Positions 47,155 to 56,750 of a DNA stretch of 64,000 bases are shown one piece after another (within the stretch, counting starts at the first letter, position 1; every line of letters begins with the position of its first letter). The notes under the pieces were generated by a model, which did not search any database, was not told the origin of the DNA, and saw nothing but the letters and a program-made list of their open reading frames with translations. The position numbers and the translations under genes were made by a program. The DNA lies in NCBI RefSeq assembly GCF_011064615.1, contig NZ_JAALJH010000028.1, positions 1 to 64,000 of the forward strand. The letters run 5' to 3'. The stretch comes from Aquisphaera insulae (lineage in GTDB: Bacteria; Planctomycetota; Planctomycetia; Isosphaerales; Isosphaeraceae).

Positions 47155-48729
47155 ATGATGACCGAGCTTTCCAAGACGCTGACCTTCGCCGCCGTGGCCC
47201 TGGTCCTCTCCGTGGTGGCGCTCCTCTCCACGCGCGACCGCGTGGTCCAGTCCGAGGCGTTCAACGACCAGGGCCAGGCGTTCTATCCCGACTTCAAGGA
47301 CCCGCTCGCCTGCACCGACCTGGAGGTCGTCGACTTCAACGCCGCGACGGCCGAGCCCTTGCGGTTCCGGGTGATGTTCAAGAACAACCGCTGGGTGATC
47401 CCGTCGCACTACGACTATCCGGCCGACGCCCGCGACCGCCTCTCGAAGACGGCCGCCGCGCTCATGGACCTGGCCAAGGACACGATCCGGACCGACAGCC
47501 CGGAGAACTACGAGGCGATGGGGGTGATCGACCCGCTCGACACCAAGAACACCACCCTCAAGGGCCGGGGCAAGCGGATCACCCTGCGGGACGCCTCGGA
47601 GAAGGTCCTGGCCGACTTCATCATCGGAGCCGAGATCAAGGGCGGGGATTCGAAGGGGGCCGAGCCCAAGGACCGGGCCGTCCAGCATTACGTCCGCCTG
47701 CCCGACCAGAAGCGGGTCTATGGCGTGAAGATCAAGGCCGAGCCCTCGGTCCGGTTCGCCGACTGGATCGAGACCAATCTCCTGAAGCTGGACGCCAGCC
47801 ACGTCCGCAAGGTCGTCTTCGACAACCACAAGGTGAGCCTGGACCAGGGGATCGAGCAGGGCCCGATCCTGACCATCGAGCGGAAGGACGCGAGCTCCCC
47901 CTGGACGATGGAGGGCGTCTCCGAGGACAAGGAGCTCGACCCGGACAAGCTCCGGGCCATGGCCGACGCCCTGGCCGATCTCAAGATCGTCGGCGTCCGG
48001 CCCAAGCCGGCCGGCGTCACCCGCGAGCTGAAGCGGAGCGGCGACAAGGACTTCAACTTCCCCAAGAACGTGCTGACCTCGCTCGCCTCCCGCGGCTTCT
48101 TCCCCACCCGGGACGGCCAGATGTTGTCCAACCAGGGTGACGTCCGCGTCTTCACGGACGAGGGGATCGTCTACGCCCTGCGGTTCGGCGAGCTCGCCCT
48201 CGGCTCGGGCGAGGACCTGTCCGCCGGCCAGTCCGACGACGCCGAGAAGGCCGCCGAGGCGAAGAAGGACGACCCGAAGAAGCCGGCGGGATCGGCGGAG
48301 AACCGCTACGTCATGGTCACCGCCTGGTATGACCCGTCGCTGATCAGCAAGCCCAAGGCCGAGGACGACGCGCCCAAGCCGGTGACGACCCCGGGCACGA
48401 TCCCCGCCCGCCCGTTCGCGGACAACCCGAACGACCCGGCCGTCGTGGCCAGGGAGAAGGCGAAGAAGGAGAAGGCGGAGCGCGATCAGAAGGACTACGA
48501 GAAGAAGCTGGCCGACGGCAAGAAGAAGGCCGAGGACCTGACCGACCGGTTCGGGCCCTGGTACTACGTGACCCCCGGCGACAGTTTCCGGTCGATCAAG
48601 GTGGACCCGGTCGCGCTCGTCCGCCCCAAGAAGGCGGAGACCCCCGGGGGCCCCGGCGCCGGCGGCCTCCCCCCCGGCTTCCCCTCGGGGGGCGGACTCC
48701 CCGGCGGCCTGCCGCCGATCCAGCCCTGA
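47155..48729 (+). CDS. DUF4340 domain protein of the Gld-type operon
   Basis: A 524-residue protein. An N-terminal transmembrane anchor (LTFAAVALVLSVVALLS) is followed by the DUF4340 repeat region (YDYPADARDRLSKTAAALMDL, WMEGVS-like WTMEGVSEDKELDPDKLRA, FPTRDGQMLSNQGDVRV). A Lys/Glu-rich coiled coil comes next, then a Gly/Pro-rich tail. DUF4340 proteins are encoded after GldA/GldFG-type transporters and are thought to be periplasmic components of that complex. The precise role is unknown. The ATG pair at 47155 follows a GAGGAT sequence. Confidence 0.85.
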   Translation: MMTELSKTLTFAAVALVLSVVALLSTRDRVVQSEAFNDQGQAFYPDFKDPLACTDLEVVDFNAATAEPLRFRVMFKNNRWVIPSHYDYPADARDRLSKTAAALMDLAKDTIRTDSPENYEAMGVIDPLDTKNTTLKGRGKRITLRDASEKVLADFIIGAEIKGGDSKGAEPKDRAVQHYVRLPDQKRVYGVKIKAEPSVRFADWIETNLLKLDASHVRKVVFDNHKVSLDQGIEQGPILTIERKDASSPWTMEGVSEDKELDPDKLRAMADALADLKIVGVRPKPAGVTRELKRSGDKDFNFPKNVLTSLASRGFFPTRDGQMLSNQGDVRVFTDEGIVYALRFGELALGSGEDLSAGQSDDAEKAAEAKKDDPKKPAGSAENRYVMVTAWYDPSLISKPKAEDDAPKPVTTPGTIPARPFADNPNDPAVVAREKAKKEKAERDQKDYEKKLADGKKKAEDLTDRFGPWYYVTPGDSFRSIKVDPVALVRPKKAETPGGPGAGGLPPGFPSGGGLPGGLPPIQP

Positions 48730-48948
48730 GCGTCGCGGCGAGCCCCGCGACGATGCCCCGAATTTCGGGCCGGCGTGACGGAGTTGAACCCGCCGCCGGC
48801 CCGCGGTGTCTAGCGGGCGCCGCGGCGGGCGGCGAGGCCCTTGCGTGAATTGGCAGGAAAGATGTAAATTCTTTGGCTGGTTGTGCTCGAACGTGAATGC
48901 CAGGCCGCGGCTCGCGCGACCCGGGCAGGCCGGCGTGGGGAATCGTCG

Positions 48949-49605
48949 ATGGCGTCAGCGTCAGCAGCGGGCTCGGGATCGAACGCGAATGCGGCCCCGG
49001 CCGCCTCTCAGGCCCGCCCTTCGGGGGCGGGGAGCCGGAGTCGCCACGTCCTCTCGGTCCTGGTCCAGAACCGGCCGGGGGTCCTGGCCCAGGTCTCCGG
49101 CATGTTCGCCTCGCGCGGGTTCAATATCGACAGCCTGGCCGTCGGCGAGACCGAGAACCAGGACCTCTCCCGGATCACCGTCGTGGTCAAGGGGGACGAG
49201 CGCCACCTCGAGCAGGTCCGCAAGCAGCTCGAGAAGATGATCCCGGTGGTCAAGGTCCAGGACATCTCGCGCGAGGACTACGTCGAGCGCGACCTGATGC
49301 TGATCAAGCTCAAGGCGACGGCCGGCGACCGGCCGGAGGTCCAGACGCTGGCCCAGATCTTCCGGGGCCGGATCGTCGACGTCAGCCCCGACCACCTGAT
49401 GATCGAGATCTCCGGCCAGGAGCGGAAGATCGAGGCGTTCATCGAGGCGGTCCGCGGCTACGGGATCCTCGAGCTGGCCCGCACCGGCGGCATCGCGCTG
49501 GTCCGGGGCCTGAAGCACCTCGAAGAGGCGGAGGAAGGCGCCGCCGTCGCGCCGGCCGAGGAGGAGGAGGACGAGGCCTCCGTGCAGGGGCATTCCGAGC
49601 TCTAG
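48949..49605 (+). CDS. ilvN: Acetolactate synthase small (regulatory) subunit
   Basis: A 218-residue regulatory subunit of acetolactate synthase, the first common enzyme of branched-chain amino-acid synthesis. The N-terminal ACT domain reads HVLSVLVQNRPGVLAQVSGMFASRGFNIDSL, with valine-feedback-type GVLAQ and FNIDSL. The C-terminal ALS_ss_C domain follows (LMLIKLKAT, IFRGRIVDVSPDHLMIEISG). An Ala/Ser-rich leader precedes the ACT domain and an acidic tail ends the protein. GGGGAA lies before the ATG. The catalytic large subunit is not in this window. ilvC follows after a terminator. Confidence 0.95.
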   Translation: MASASAAGSGSNANAAPAASQARPSGAGSRSRHVLSVLVQNRPGVLAQVSGMFASRGFNIDSLAVGETENQDLSRITVVVKGDERHLEQVRKQLEKMIPVVKVQDISREDYVERDLMLIKLKATAGDRPEVQTLAQIFRGRIVDVSPDHLMIEISGQERKIEAFIEAVRGYGILELARTGGIALVRGLKHLEEAEEGAAVAPAEEEEDEASVQGHSEL

Positions 49606-49657
49606 TCCGCCCCGCCGCGGGCGAGTCGGACCCGATATTCTCAACGCCGAATCCACG

Positions 49658-49692
49658 CCCGGGGCCACCGCATGCGGCCCCGGGTCTTTTTG
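49658..49692 (+). terminator. Intrinsic terminator or attenuator between ilvN and ilvC
   Basis: CCCGGGGCC (49658-49666) and GGCCCCGGG (49676-49684) form a perfect 9-bp GC stem with a 9-nt loop, followed by TCTTTTTG. This is a textbook rho-independent terminator. It stands 45 bp before the ilvC start, so it either ends ilvN transcripts or attenuates ilvC. Confidence 0.85.
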
Positions 49693-49737
49693 TCTTCGTC
49701 CACGGGGCCGAGAGCGGCCCGCACCAGGAGATCCACG

Positions 49738-50742
<1,005 letters not shown>

Positions 50743-50768
50743 TCGCGTCATTGAGGGTTCGGATAGAC

Positions 50769-50790
50769 GGGCAGGCAGGAATGCCTGCCC
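50769..50790 (+). repeat. Palindromic intergenic repeat, copy 2
   Basis: GGGCAGGCA (50769-50777) and TGCCTGCCC (50782-50790) form a perfect 9-bp stem with a GGAA loop. It shares the CAGGC/GCCTG core with copies 1 and 3. It lies 27 bp after ilvC and could stabilise or end its transcript. Confidence 0.7.
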
Positions 50791-50819
50791 TCGGGTCCGG
50801 AGGCAGAGGGTAGAATCCG

Positions 50820-50843
50820 GGGGCAGGCATTCCCGCCTGTCCC
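50820..50843 (-). repeat. Palindromic intergenic repeat, copy 3
   Basis: GGGGCAGGC and GCCTGTCCC form a stem with one G-T pair and a 6-nt loop. The next bases, read on the minus strand as GGGCTGGCTGA, match the flank of the copy at 26721-26760. That copy lies in the opposite orientation. Copies 2 and 3 face each other across 29 bp. Confidence 0.7.
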
Positions 50844-50895
50844 TCAGCCAGCCCGAAGTCCAAGCCCTGACAACGGCCTCCTCGAGTCGTCACCC

Positions 50896-51126
50896 ATGGC
50901 CGATCTCAGCCAGAAGGTCCCGGAGAACGTCCGCGGCGGGTTCTACGTCGATGCCACGTGCATCGACTGCGACCTCTGCCGCGAGACCGCGCCGGAGAAC
51001 TTCCGCCGCAACGACCGAGAGGGCCGCAGCTTCGTCCACCGCCAGCCCGAAGGTCCGGCCGAGGAGGCCGCTTGCCGAAGCGCCCTGGAGGAATGCCCCG
51101 TCGAGGCCATCGGCGACGACGGGTGA
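50896..51126 (+). CDS. Ferredoxin, single [4Fe-4S] or [3Fe-4S] cluster
   Basis: A 76-residue ferredoxin. Cluster ligands are Cys22, Cys25 and Cys28 in CIDCDLCRE and Cys67 in ECPVEAIG. Cys60 is extra. Only one cluster can be built, as in the monocluster ferredoxins that serve as cytoplasmic electron carriers. Between the ligands lies FRRNDREGRSFVHRQPEG, a typical insert. It starts 53 bp after the palindromic repeat. No redox partner gene is adjacent. Confidence 0.9.
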   Translation: MADLSQKVPENVRGGFYVDATCIDCDLCRETAPENFRRNDREGRSFVHRQPEGPAEEAACRSALEECPVEAIGDDG

Positions 51127-51203
51127 GCCGCGGTGGGATCCACGCGGCCCGGGATCGGTGGGGATCCAATGCATGGGACCGGCTGCTCGAGCCGCCGCTC
51201 CGA

Positions 51204-52325
51204 TCAGCGGAATTTGACCACCAGCCGAGCTTGACCCGAGGCGCGGGCGATGTCGCCGGCGGTGAACTGGCCGGTGCGATCCTTCGCGGCCAACTCGCTG
51301 ATCCGGCCGGGCGAAAGCTGCGCGAGCTGTGCCAGGGTGTCGACCCCGGCCTGACGCAGCACCTGGCGGGCGGCCGGCGCGAGGATGTCGAGCGTGTCGA
51401 CCGACACCTTGGACGCATCGCCCCCGACCGCGTCGGCGCCCAATGCCTCCGAGATCGCGTCGACGGCCCCCGAGGTGGTCCTCAGGGCGGCGGCCTCGCG
51501 GTCGGCGACGTCCTGGGCGAGGGCGTCGAGGTTCGCGTACTGGCCGTCGTCCGGCAGCGTCCCGAGCAGGTCGCGGACCAGCGTCCCGTCGCCCGTCCTC
51601 TCGCCGCCGAACTTCTTGACCACATCGGTCTTCGACACGGCGGCCGGGAATGCCTGGCGCACCGAAGGGTTCTCCATCAGATACTGGTAGAGCGCCCCGA
51701 CCCGCTGCGACCGCGGGTTGGTGGCGAGGCTGGGGTCGACCGTCACCAGGTCGGGCAGCAGCATGGCGCCCTGGTTGGTCTGCCAGATCTGCATGGCCTT
51801 GCCGTTGAACACGGTCTTGCCGACGAGCGTGCCCCCCTGGAAGATCGGGCCGCTCGGCCCCCCGAACGGGGCCTTCTGGCCGCCGCCGAGACGGCCGACG
51901 TCGGCGTTCAGCCGGTTCAGCTCGGCACGGACCTCGGCCAGGGCGTCGTGGACCTGCTTGCGGAGGGCGGCCAGGGAGACGAGGCCATTGGCGGTGTCGC
52001 GAGCCAGGGCGTCCAGGTCGGCCTCGATGAGGTGGAACCGGGCGTTGAACCCAAGCTCCCCGGGCGTCTCCGAGGCCTGAACCATGCTCACCCCGTCCTC
52101 CCAGTCCTTGTGCACGAACGACCGCTGGAACGTCGCGACGGCCGCGGGGTCGGTCTCGGAGAGGGCGACGATGAAGTCGAAGCGCCGCTCGGCGGTGCCG
52201 TAGGTCGCCACCAGCCACTCGCCCACGAAGCTCGCCGCCTGGCTGGCGTCGAGCCCCTGCTTGGTCAGGGTCTGGAACACCAGATCGGGCGATAGGTCGC
52301 CGACGTTCAGGGTCTTCACGGCCAT
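51204..52325 (-). CDS. Unknown protein at the 3' end of the injection-system-like cluster
   Basis: A 373-residue protein I do not recognise. The N-terminal half is helical with charged residues (DALAEVRAELNRLNADVGRL looks coiled coil). The middle has a Gly/Pro-rich stretch then NGKAMQIWQTNQGAMLLPDL. The last about 75 residues (LDILAPAARQVLRQAGVDTL, then LAQLSPGRISELA) resemble a helix-hairpin-helix module. It is the last gene of the minus-strand cluster, 37 bp after the preceding one, so it is probably co-transcribed. It may be a structural accessory or a cargo. I cannot tell which. Confidence 0.6.
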   Translation of the reverse strand: MAVKTLNVGDLSPDLVFQTLTKQGLDASQAASFVGEWLVATYGTAERRFDFIVALSETDPAAVATFQRSFVHKDWEDGVSMVQASETPGELGFNARFHLIEADLDALARDTANGLVSLAALRKQVHDALAEVRAELNRLNADVGRLGGGQKAPFGGPSGPIFQGGTLVGKTVFNGKAMQIWQTNQGAMLLPDLVTVDPSLATNPRSQRVGALYQYLMENPSVRQAFPAAVSKTDVVKKFGGERTGDGTLVRDLLGTLPDDGQYANLDALAQDVADREAAALRTTSGAVDAISEALGADAVGGDASKVSVDTLDILAPAARQVLRQAGVDTLAQLAQLSPGRISELAAKDRTGQFTAGDIARASGQARLVVKFR

Positions 52326-52362
52326 CGCGGGCCTCCTGTCGGGTCGAACTCGGTCGTGGGGC

Positions 52363-54765
52363 TCAGGATCCGGGCGACGCCACGGGCGCGGCCCCCGACT
52401 CGCCGCGCTGGCGGCGGCGCTGGAACTTGCGGAACGTCCGGAAAACCGATTCGGGCAGCGGCTCGGCCAGACCGTCGCCGTCGAGGTCGACGTGCGACCG
52501 CCGCAGGTCGAACGTGTTGACCATCACGCCGAGCGGATAGGTCCGGTCCAGGAGATTCATCAGGAACTCGTACTGGTCGAGGGTCAGGGCGACGCCGGCG
52601 GGCAGGCCGACGCCGTACTCGTACGGGTCGACCCCGCCGGTGCGGAGGTAACCCAGGGCGACGACGGCGGTCAGTCCCGGCTTGTCGGCGACGAACAACG
52701 AGCGGCTCCCGGTCGGCCGGATCGTCCCCCCCGGCCCCTGCACGGGCGCCGCGTACCAGCGGAAGCCGGATGAGAGCCGGTCGGACAGGTTGATCCCTGC
52801 CCCTGGGAGGCCCACCACCGCCAGGACCAGGGTGACCTCGTTCGGCCCGGTCACCAGCGGGAGCATGGCGCTGACGTGGGCGGCGCGGAACAGCCCCGTC
52901 AGCTCCCGGAGCAGATCGACCGCCGCGGGCGTGCCCGCGACGACCTCCTGCGCCAGGACGGGCCCAAGCTGGATCGCCTCGAAGAGCTCGTCGGGGATCG
53001 CGGCCAGGGCCTTACCGACCTCGGTCACGTTGCCGACGGCCGGCAGCCCGGCGGCGAGGAAGAGGTTGCGTGCGGCCGGCGGCTGCGGCATGTCGCGAGC
53101 CCAGAGCGCACGGGCGTCGGCGTCGGCCACCTCAACCCACGCCTCGCGTCCGGCGTCGGCCCACTTGGCCTTCACGTCGGACAGAGCGGCGATGAGCATG
53201 GCGTTCGAGCCCGGGTCGCCGGGCGCGTGGTATCGAGCCTCCAACGCGACCGCGGGCGAGCCAGCGATCGGCGGACCCTCCTGGATGACCAGGCCGGCGG
53301 TCGGGAGGTGGGAAACGTAGACGACGGCCGGGTCGAGCCGGTGAACGGTCCGCAGGCCGCAGGCCGCGAGCAGCCACTTCCCGTCCGGGTCCTCGGCCCC
53401 GGGCCGGGGGGCGGTCGCGGCGACCGGGTCGTCGGCCGGGGCGGCTGCCGCGGCGGCGAGCTTGCCGATCAGCCCGGCGATCTCCGGGTCATTGGACGTC
53501 GGCGGCGGGGCCGCGCGGAGCGCCGCGTTCATGGCATCGAGCTCCGCCGTTGCGGGCGGCTCGAGGTCGGCCCCCAGTCCCAGCTCATAACGGCTGCCGG
53601 CCGCGGGATCGTACGTCCGCTTGATCGTCAGCGGGCCTGCGGCGCCGAGCGCGGCGCGGAGGCGACCGACTCGGTCGAGCGCGTCGGCGAGGACCGGCGC
53701 CAGCGCCGAGGCCGCCGGCAGGGTGTACGCGGTCCGGAGCCGCGCCCGGAGCTCCTCCACGGCCGTCTTGCGGGCCGTCGGCAGGAACCGCTGGGCATGG
53801 GCCCCGTTGTCGGCCGGGGAGTCGATCGGCCGCACCAGGATGTTCTCCGCCAGGAATGCCAGGAAGTTCGCCCGCAGGGCCGGCGCCCCGGGCGACACCA
53901 GGTGGACGGCGACGGCGAACTCGTTGGCCGTCTCGTCGAGCCGGAACCGCGCGTCCAGTCCCATCGCGCCGAGCGCCCCGCGATTGGGGTCGTCCGGGGC
54001 GCCGGGGCCGTTGAGCGTCTCCAGCAGCGATCGGGGCGTGGAGGCGACCCAGGGGAAGTAGAGCCCCAGCCGTCGACGGTACTCGTCGTCGGGCTCGGCG
54101 ACGGGGTCCCCGCCCTGGGTCCGCACGCGGGTGACGATCTCCCGCTTCACCGGGTCGAACTCGATCCGGTCGGCGAACCGCGGCACCGAGAGGTCGGCGC
54201 CGAATCGGTCGAGCGCGTCCCAGCGGGCGTGCGAGAGGTTGCGGACGGCCGCGATCTCACGCGCCTGGCGTCGGACCCTCGCCGTTTCGGCGATGAGGAG
54301 ATAGAGCGTCTTGCCCATCACGCCCTCGAACACCCGCGCCTCCACCCAGGCCGAGACGTCGGGCACGGCGACGGCCACGGGGTCGCCGTCCCGGTCGAGG
54401 AAGCTCACGGCGAGACGCACCACGAACGGCGGCGTGAGCCGCGTCGCGGGGTCGACGGCCGGGACGAGCAGCGGCAAGAATGCACCGGGCTCGGTGTACG
54501 GGGCGTACTCCAGGGTGGGCAAGGCGGTGGCGGCACCGTCGGGATCGAGGGTCGCGCCCACCCTCATCACCAGGTCGTCGAGCGGCCTGGCGGGCGCCAC
54601 CAGCAGCAGCGGCTCGCGTGTCTCGACCCCGACGCGGGCGGTGCCGTCGGCCGCCACCTCGACCCCCGTGTCGACCGCCCCGGCGGCGAACGGGCCGCAG
54701 AGGTGCTCGGCCACGTTTCGGTGCGAGGCGGACAGCCACGGATCGGGGTGCAGGTCGAAGGCCAT
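52363..54765 (-). CDS. Large baseplate-associated protein (Afp12-like position)
   Basis: An 800-residue protein directly after the baseplate J gene, where contractile injection clusters encode a second large baseplate or tail protein. The N-terminal 200 residues are beta-rich. Further on are RRRLGLYFPWVASTPRSLLETL and many Ala/Leu helices. Near the C-terminus VDLDGDGLAEPLPES is a calcium-loop-like DxDxDG element. Assignment to Afp12/tail-protein families is by position only, as I do not see a family signature. The ATG at 54765 has CGGAG upstream. It is 28 bp after the J gene. Confidence 0.65.
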   Translation of the reverse strand: MAFDLHPDPWLSASHRNVAEHLCGPFAAGAVDTGVEVAADGTARVGVETREPLLLVAPARPLDDLVMRVGATLDPDGAATALPTLEYAPYTEPGAFLPLLVPAVDPATRLTPPFVVRLAVSFLDRDGDPVAVAVPDVSAWVEARVFEGVMGKTLYLLIAETARVRRQAREIAAVRNLSHARWDALDRFGADLSVPRFADRIEFDPVKREIVTRVRTQGGDPVAEPDDEYRRRLGLYFPWVASTPRSLLETLNGPGAPDDPNRGALGAMGLDARFRLDETANEFAVAVHLVSPGAPALRANFLAFLAENILVRPIDSPADNGAHAQRFLPTARKTAVEELRARLRTAYTLPAASALAPVLADALDRVGRLRAALGAAGPLTIKRTYDPAAGSRYELGLGADLEPPATAELDAMNAALRAAPPPTSNDPEIAGLIGKLAAAAAAPADDPVAATAPRPGAEDPDGKWLLAACGLRTVHRLDPAVVYVSHLPTAGLVIQEGPPIAGSPAVALEARYHAPGDPGSNAMLIAALSDVKAKWADAGREAWVEVADADARALWARDMPQPPAARNLFLAAGLPAVGNVTEVGKALAAIPDELFEAIQLGPVLAQEVVAGTPAAVDLLRELTGLFRAAHVSAMLPLVTGPNEVTLVLAVVGLPGAGINLSDRLSSGFRWYAAPVQGPGGTIRPTGSRSLFVADKPGLTAVVALGYLRTGGVDPYEYGVGLPAGVALTLDQYEFLMNLLDRTYPLGVMVNTFDLRRSHVDLDGDGLAEPLPESVFRTFRKFQRRRQRGESGAAPVASPGS

Positions 54766-54793
54766 GACGGCTCGGCTCCGGTCTGGGCGCGGC

Positions 54794-56221
54794 TCAGATG
54801 ATCTCAAGGCCGCTCGGGTCATCGACGAACACGGCGATCTGGGCCGCCTGGAGTGTGACGTTCTGGCCCACGCCCATGACCAGCACGCCATCGGGCGAGG
54901 CGGCGCCGAGTGCCAGTGATTCGAAGGTGGCGGGGAAACGTACCAGGTGGAGGTCGAGCACGTCGGCCACCCCCGGCTCGTTCATGATCGACCAGACGAC
55001 CTCGGCCGCGCGCACCGGCTCGCCGAACCGGAGGCCGTCGATGTAGCGGCCGACCCGGATCAGGAGCCGTTCCTTCAGGGCGACCGCGGCGGCCGAGGCG
55101 TTGACCGCCGCCTTACCGCCCGTCGGCAGGGGCAGCCCCTCGACCACCAGCCGGGCCCGGACGCCGACGGCCACCTGCTCGGCCTCCTGGATCTGAGGGA
55201 AGATCCCGATCGGCCGCAGGTCCTGGATGGCCTGATCGACCGAAGCGCGGAGGCCGCCGGGGCCGTCCCAGATGGCCGCCGGGGTCGGCGCCACGAGCAC
55301 GCCGAAGTAGTAAGGGCTCCCCAGGTCGCGCTCGGTGCCGAAGACTCGCTCGAGGAAGCTGAAATTCCCGAAGATCGACTGGTTGATGTCGAGGCCGCCC
55401 ATCGGGTCGCGGACGACGCACTGGCGGACCCCCGGCACCAGCGAGACGGCCGTCTGGATCGACCCGGTCGTCCAGACGGAGCGGGGTGCTCGCAGCAGGA
55501 GATCGCGGTAGCGGGCGTCGGGCCACTGGAGGTCGCCGCCGGTCAACGGCAGGGTGTGCTCGATCGCGACGAGCGGGGCGCCGGCGAGCCGCTCGGCCGC
55601 GTTCAGCTCCTCGAGCGCCGGGTCGAGCCGATTGAAACGATCGAGCGCCTGCCCGGGGACCGCCGGGTTGAGGTTGTGCGAGGCCCCCGGGAAGAACGCC
55701 GTGACGCCCACGTCCCGCTGCTTGGCCGTGGCCGAGAGCACCACCGTCTCGTCGAGCGAGACGTGATGCCCGCCGGCCGACGACAGCCTCGCGCCCCGGG
55801 GGATGCGGACCTGGAGCAGCCCGGCCGGCAGCGCGCCGGTGAGTTTCAGCGTGATTGCCCCGCGAGCCTCCAGGAAGGGCCGCTCCAGCCCCAATTCGCG
55901 GCCGAGCTGAGAGAGGGCCGCGCCGGTGGCCGAGCTGAGGAAGCAGTTGTCGTACGTGGCCGCCAGGGCCGACCACGTCCGGGCGTCCTCCAGCGCGGTG
56001 ACCTCCATCAGCTTGCGGACCGCCGAGCCGCTCGTCAGGTCGACCCCGTCGCCGAACAGCAGCCGGGCCAGCGCGAGCTTCTCGGCGAGCAGTCGAGCGA
56101 ACGGCTTGGGCACGAACCCGGTGGGAGTCAGGCCGTAGCCGGCCGCACCGGTGGCCGTCTGGACCGAGGCGTCGACCGCCAGGACGTCGGCGACCGCCTG
56201 GTCCTGGGTCGCGTCAGCCAC
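54794..56221 (-). CDS. Baseplate assembly protein J (Afp11/Pvc11 type)
   Basis: A 475-residue protein with the baseplate J family pattern. The N-terminus has KLALARLLFGDGVDLTSGSAVRKL and an Ala-rich helix. Then come LPAGLLQVRIPRGARLSSAGG, FFPGASHNLNPAVPG and ERLAGAPLV, typical of gpJ. The C-terminal half alternates strands and helices (QAIQDLRPIGIF, VVWSIMNEPGVADVLDLHLV). gpJ-type proteins form the wedge ring of contractile baseplates. The GTG start at 56221 overlaps the gp25 stop and has GGAAAGG upstream, so it is translationally coupled. Confidence 0.85.
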   Translation of the reverse strand: MADATQDQAVADVLAVDASVQTATGAAGYGLTPTGFVPKPFARLLAEKLALARLLFGDGVDLTSGSAVRKLMEVTALEDARTWSALAATYDNCFLSSATGAALSQLGRELGLERPFLEARGAITLKLTGALPAGLLQVRIPRGARLSSAGGHHVSLDETVVLSATAKQRDVGVTAFFPGASHNLNPAVPGQALDRFNRLDPALEELNAAERLAGAPLVAIEHTLPLTGGDLQWPDARYRDLLLRAPRSVWTTGSIQTAVSLVPGVRQCVVRDPMGGLDINQSIFGNFSFLERVFGTERDLGSPYYFGVLVAPTPAAIWDGPGGLRASVDQAIQDLRPIGIFPQIQEAEQVAVGVRARLVVEGLPLPTGGKAAVNASAAAVALKERLLIRVGRYIDGLRFGEPVRAAEVVWSIMNEPGVADVLDLHLVRFPATFESLALGAASPDGVLVMGVGQNVTLQAAQIAVFVDDPSGLEII

Positions 56222-56732
56222 TGAACACCACCTTTCCCAGGTCCACCGCGGCCGTGTCGCCGCCGACGGCCTCGAACACCACGCGGACGTCCAGCGCCCG
56301 GAAGCCGGCCGACGCCGCGTCGGCCCCGCCCGCGTCAACCACCACCGGCGGCGATAGCCGGTCGTCGCCCGCGAATCCCACGTCCACGATCCGACGGACC
56401 CGGTTCTCCTTCCTGAGCACCTTGATGACCCCGATCCGCACTCGCTCTCGCATCAGGGCCGGGTTGGGCTCCTCGGCCAGCGCATTCAGCCCGTCGAAGC
56501 CGAAGGCCGTGTTGAAGACGTCGTCGCCCAGCCGGGTCGTCAGGGCCACGGCGAGAGACTGGGAAAGGGCGTCGATCCCCTCAACCGTGGCCAGGTCGAG
56601 CCCGTTCGGGCCGGGTGCCAGCACCAGGTCGCGACCGACGTCCAGGCCCGGCACGACCTCGGGCATCGCGAACGTCCACCCCAGGGCCTGCAAGCGGACC
56701 AGGTCCCGGTCCTTGCCGTCGCCGTTGTTCAT
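56214..56732 (-). CDS. gp25/GPW-like baseplate wedge protein (Afp9 type)
   Basis: A 172-residue protein of the gp25/GPW family. After a short lead the domain reads VEGIDALSQSLAVALTTRLGDDVFNTAFGFDGL, then RERVRIGVIKVLRKENRVRRIVDVGFAG. These are the classic gp25 EPR-like core helices and strand. gp25 links the sheath to the baseplate wedges. AAGGGGGGCGG precedes the ATG at 56732. The stop overlaps the J gene start by 8 bp. Confidence 0.85.
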   Translation of the reverse strand: MNNGDGKDRDLVRLQALGWTFAMPEVVPGLDVGRDLVLAPGPNGLDLATVEGIDALSQSLAVALTTRLGDDVFNTAFGFDGLNALAEEPNPALMRERVRIGVIKVLRKENRVRRIVDVGFAGDDRLSPPVVVDAGGADAASAGFRALDVRVVFEAVGGDTAAVDLGKVVFSG

Positions 56733-56750
56733 CACCGCCCCCCTTCGGTC

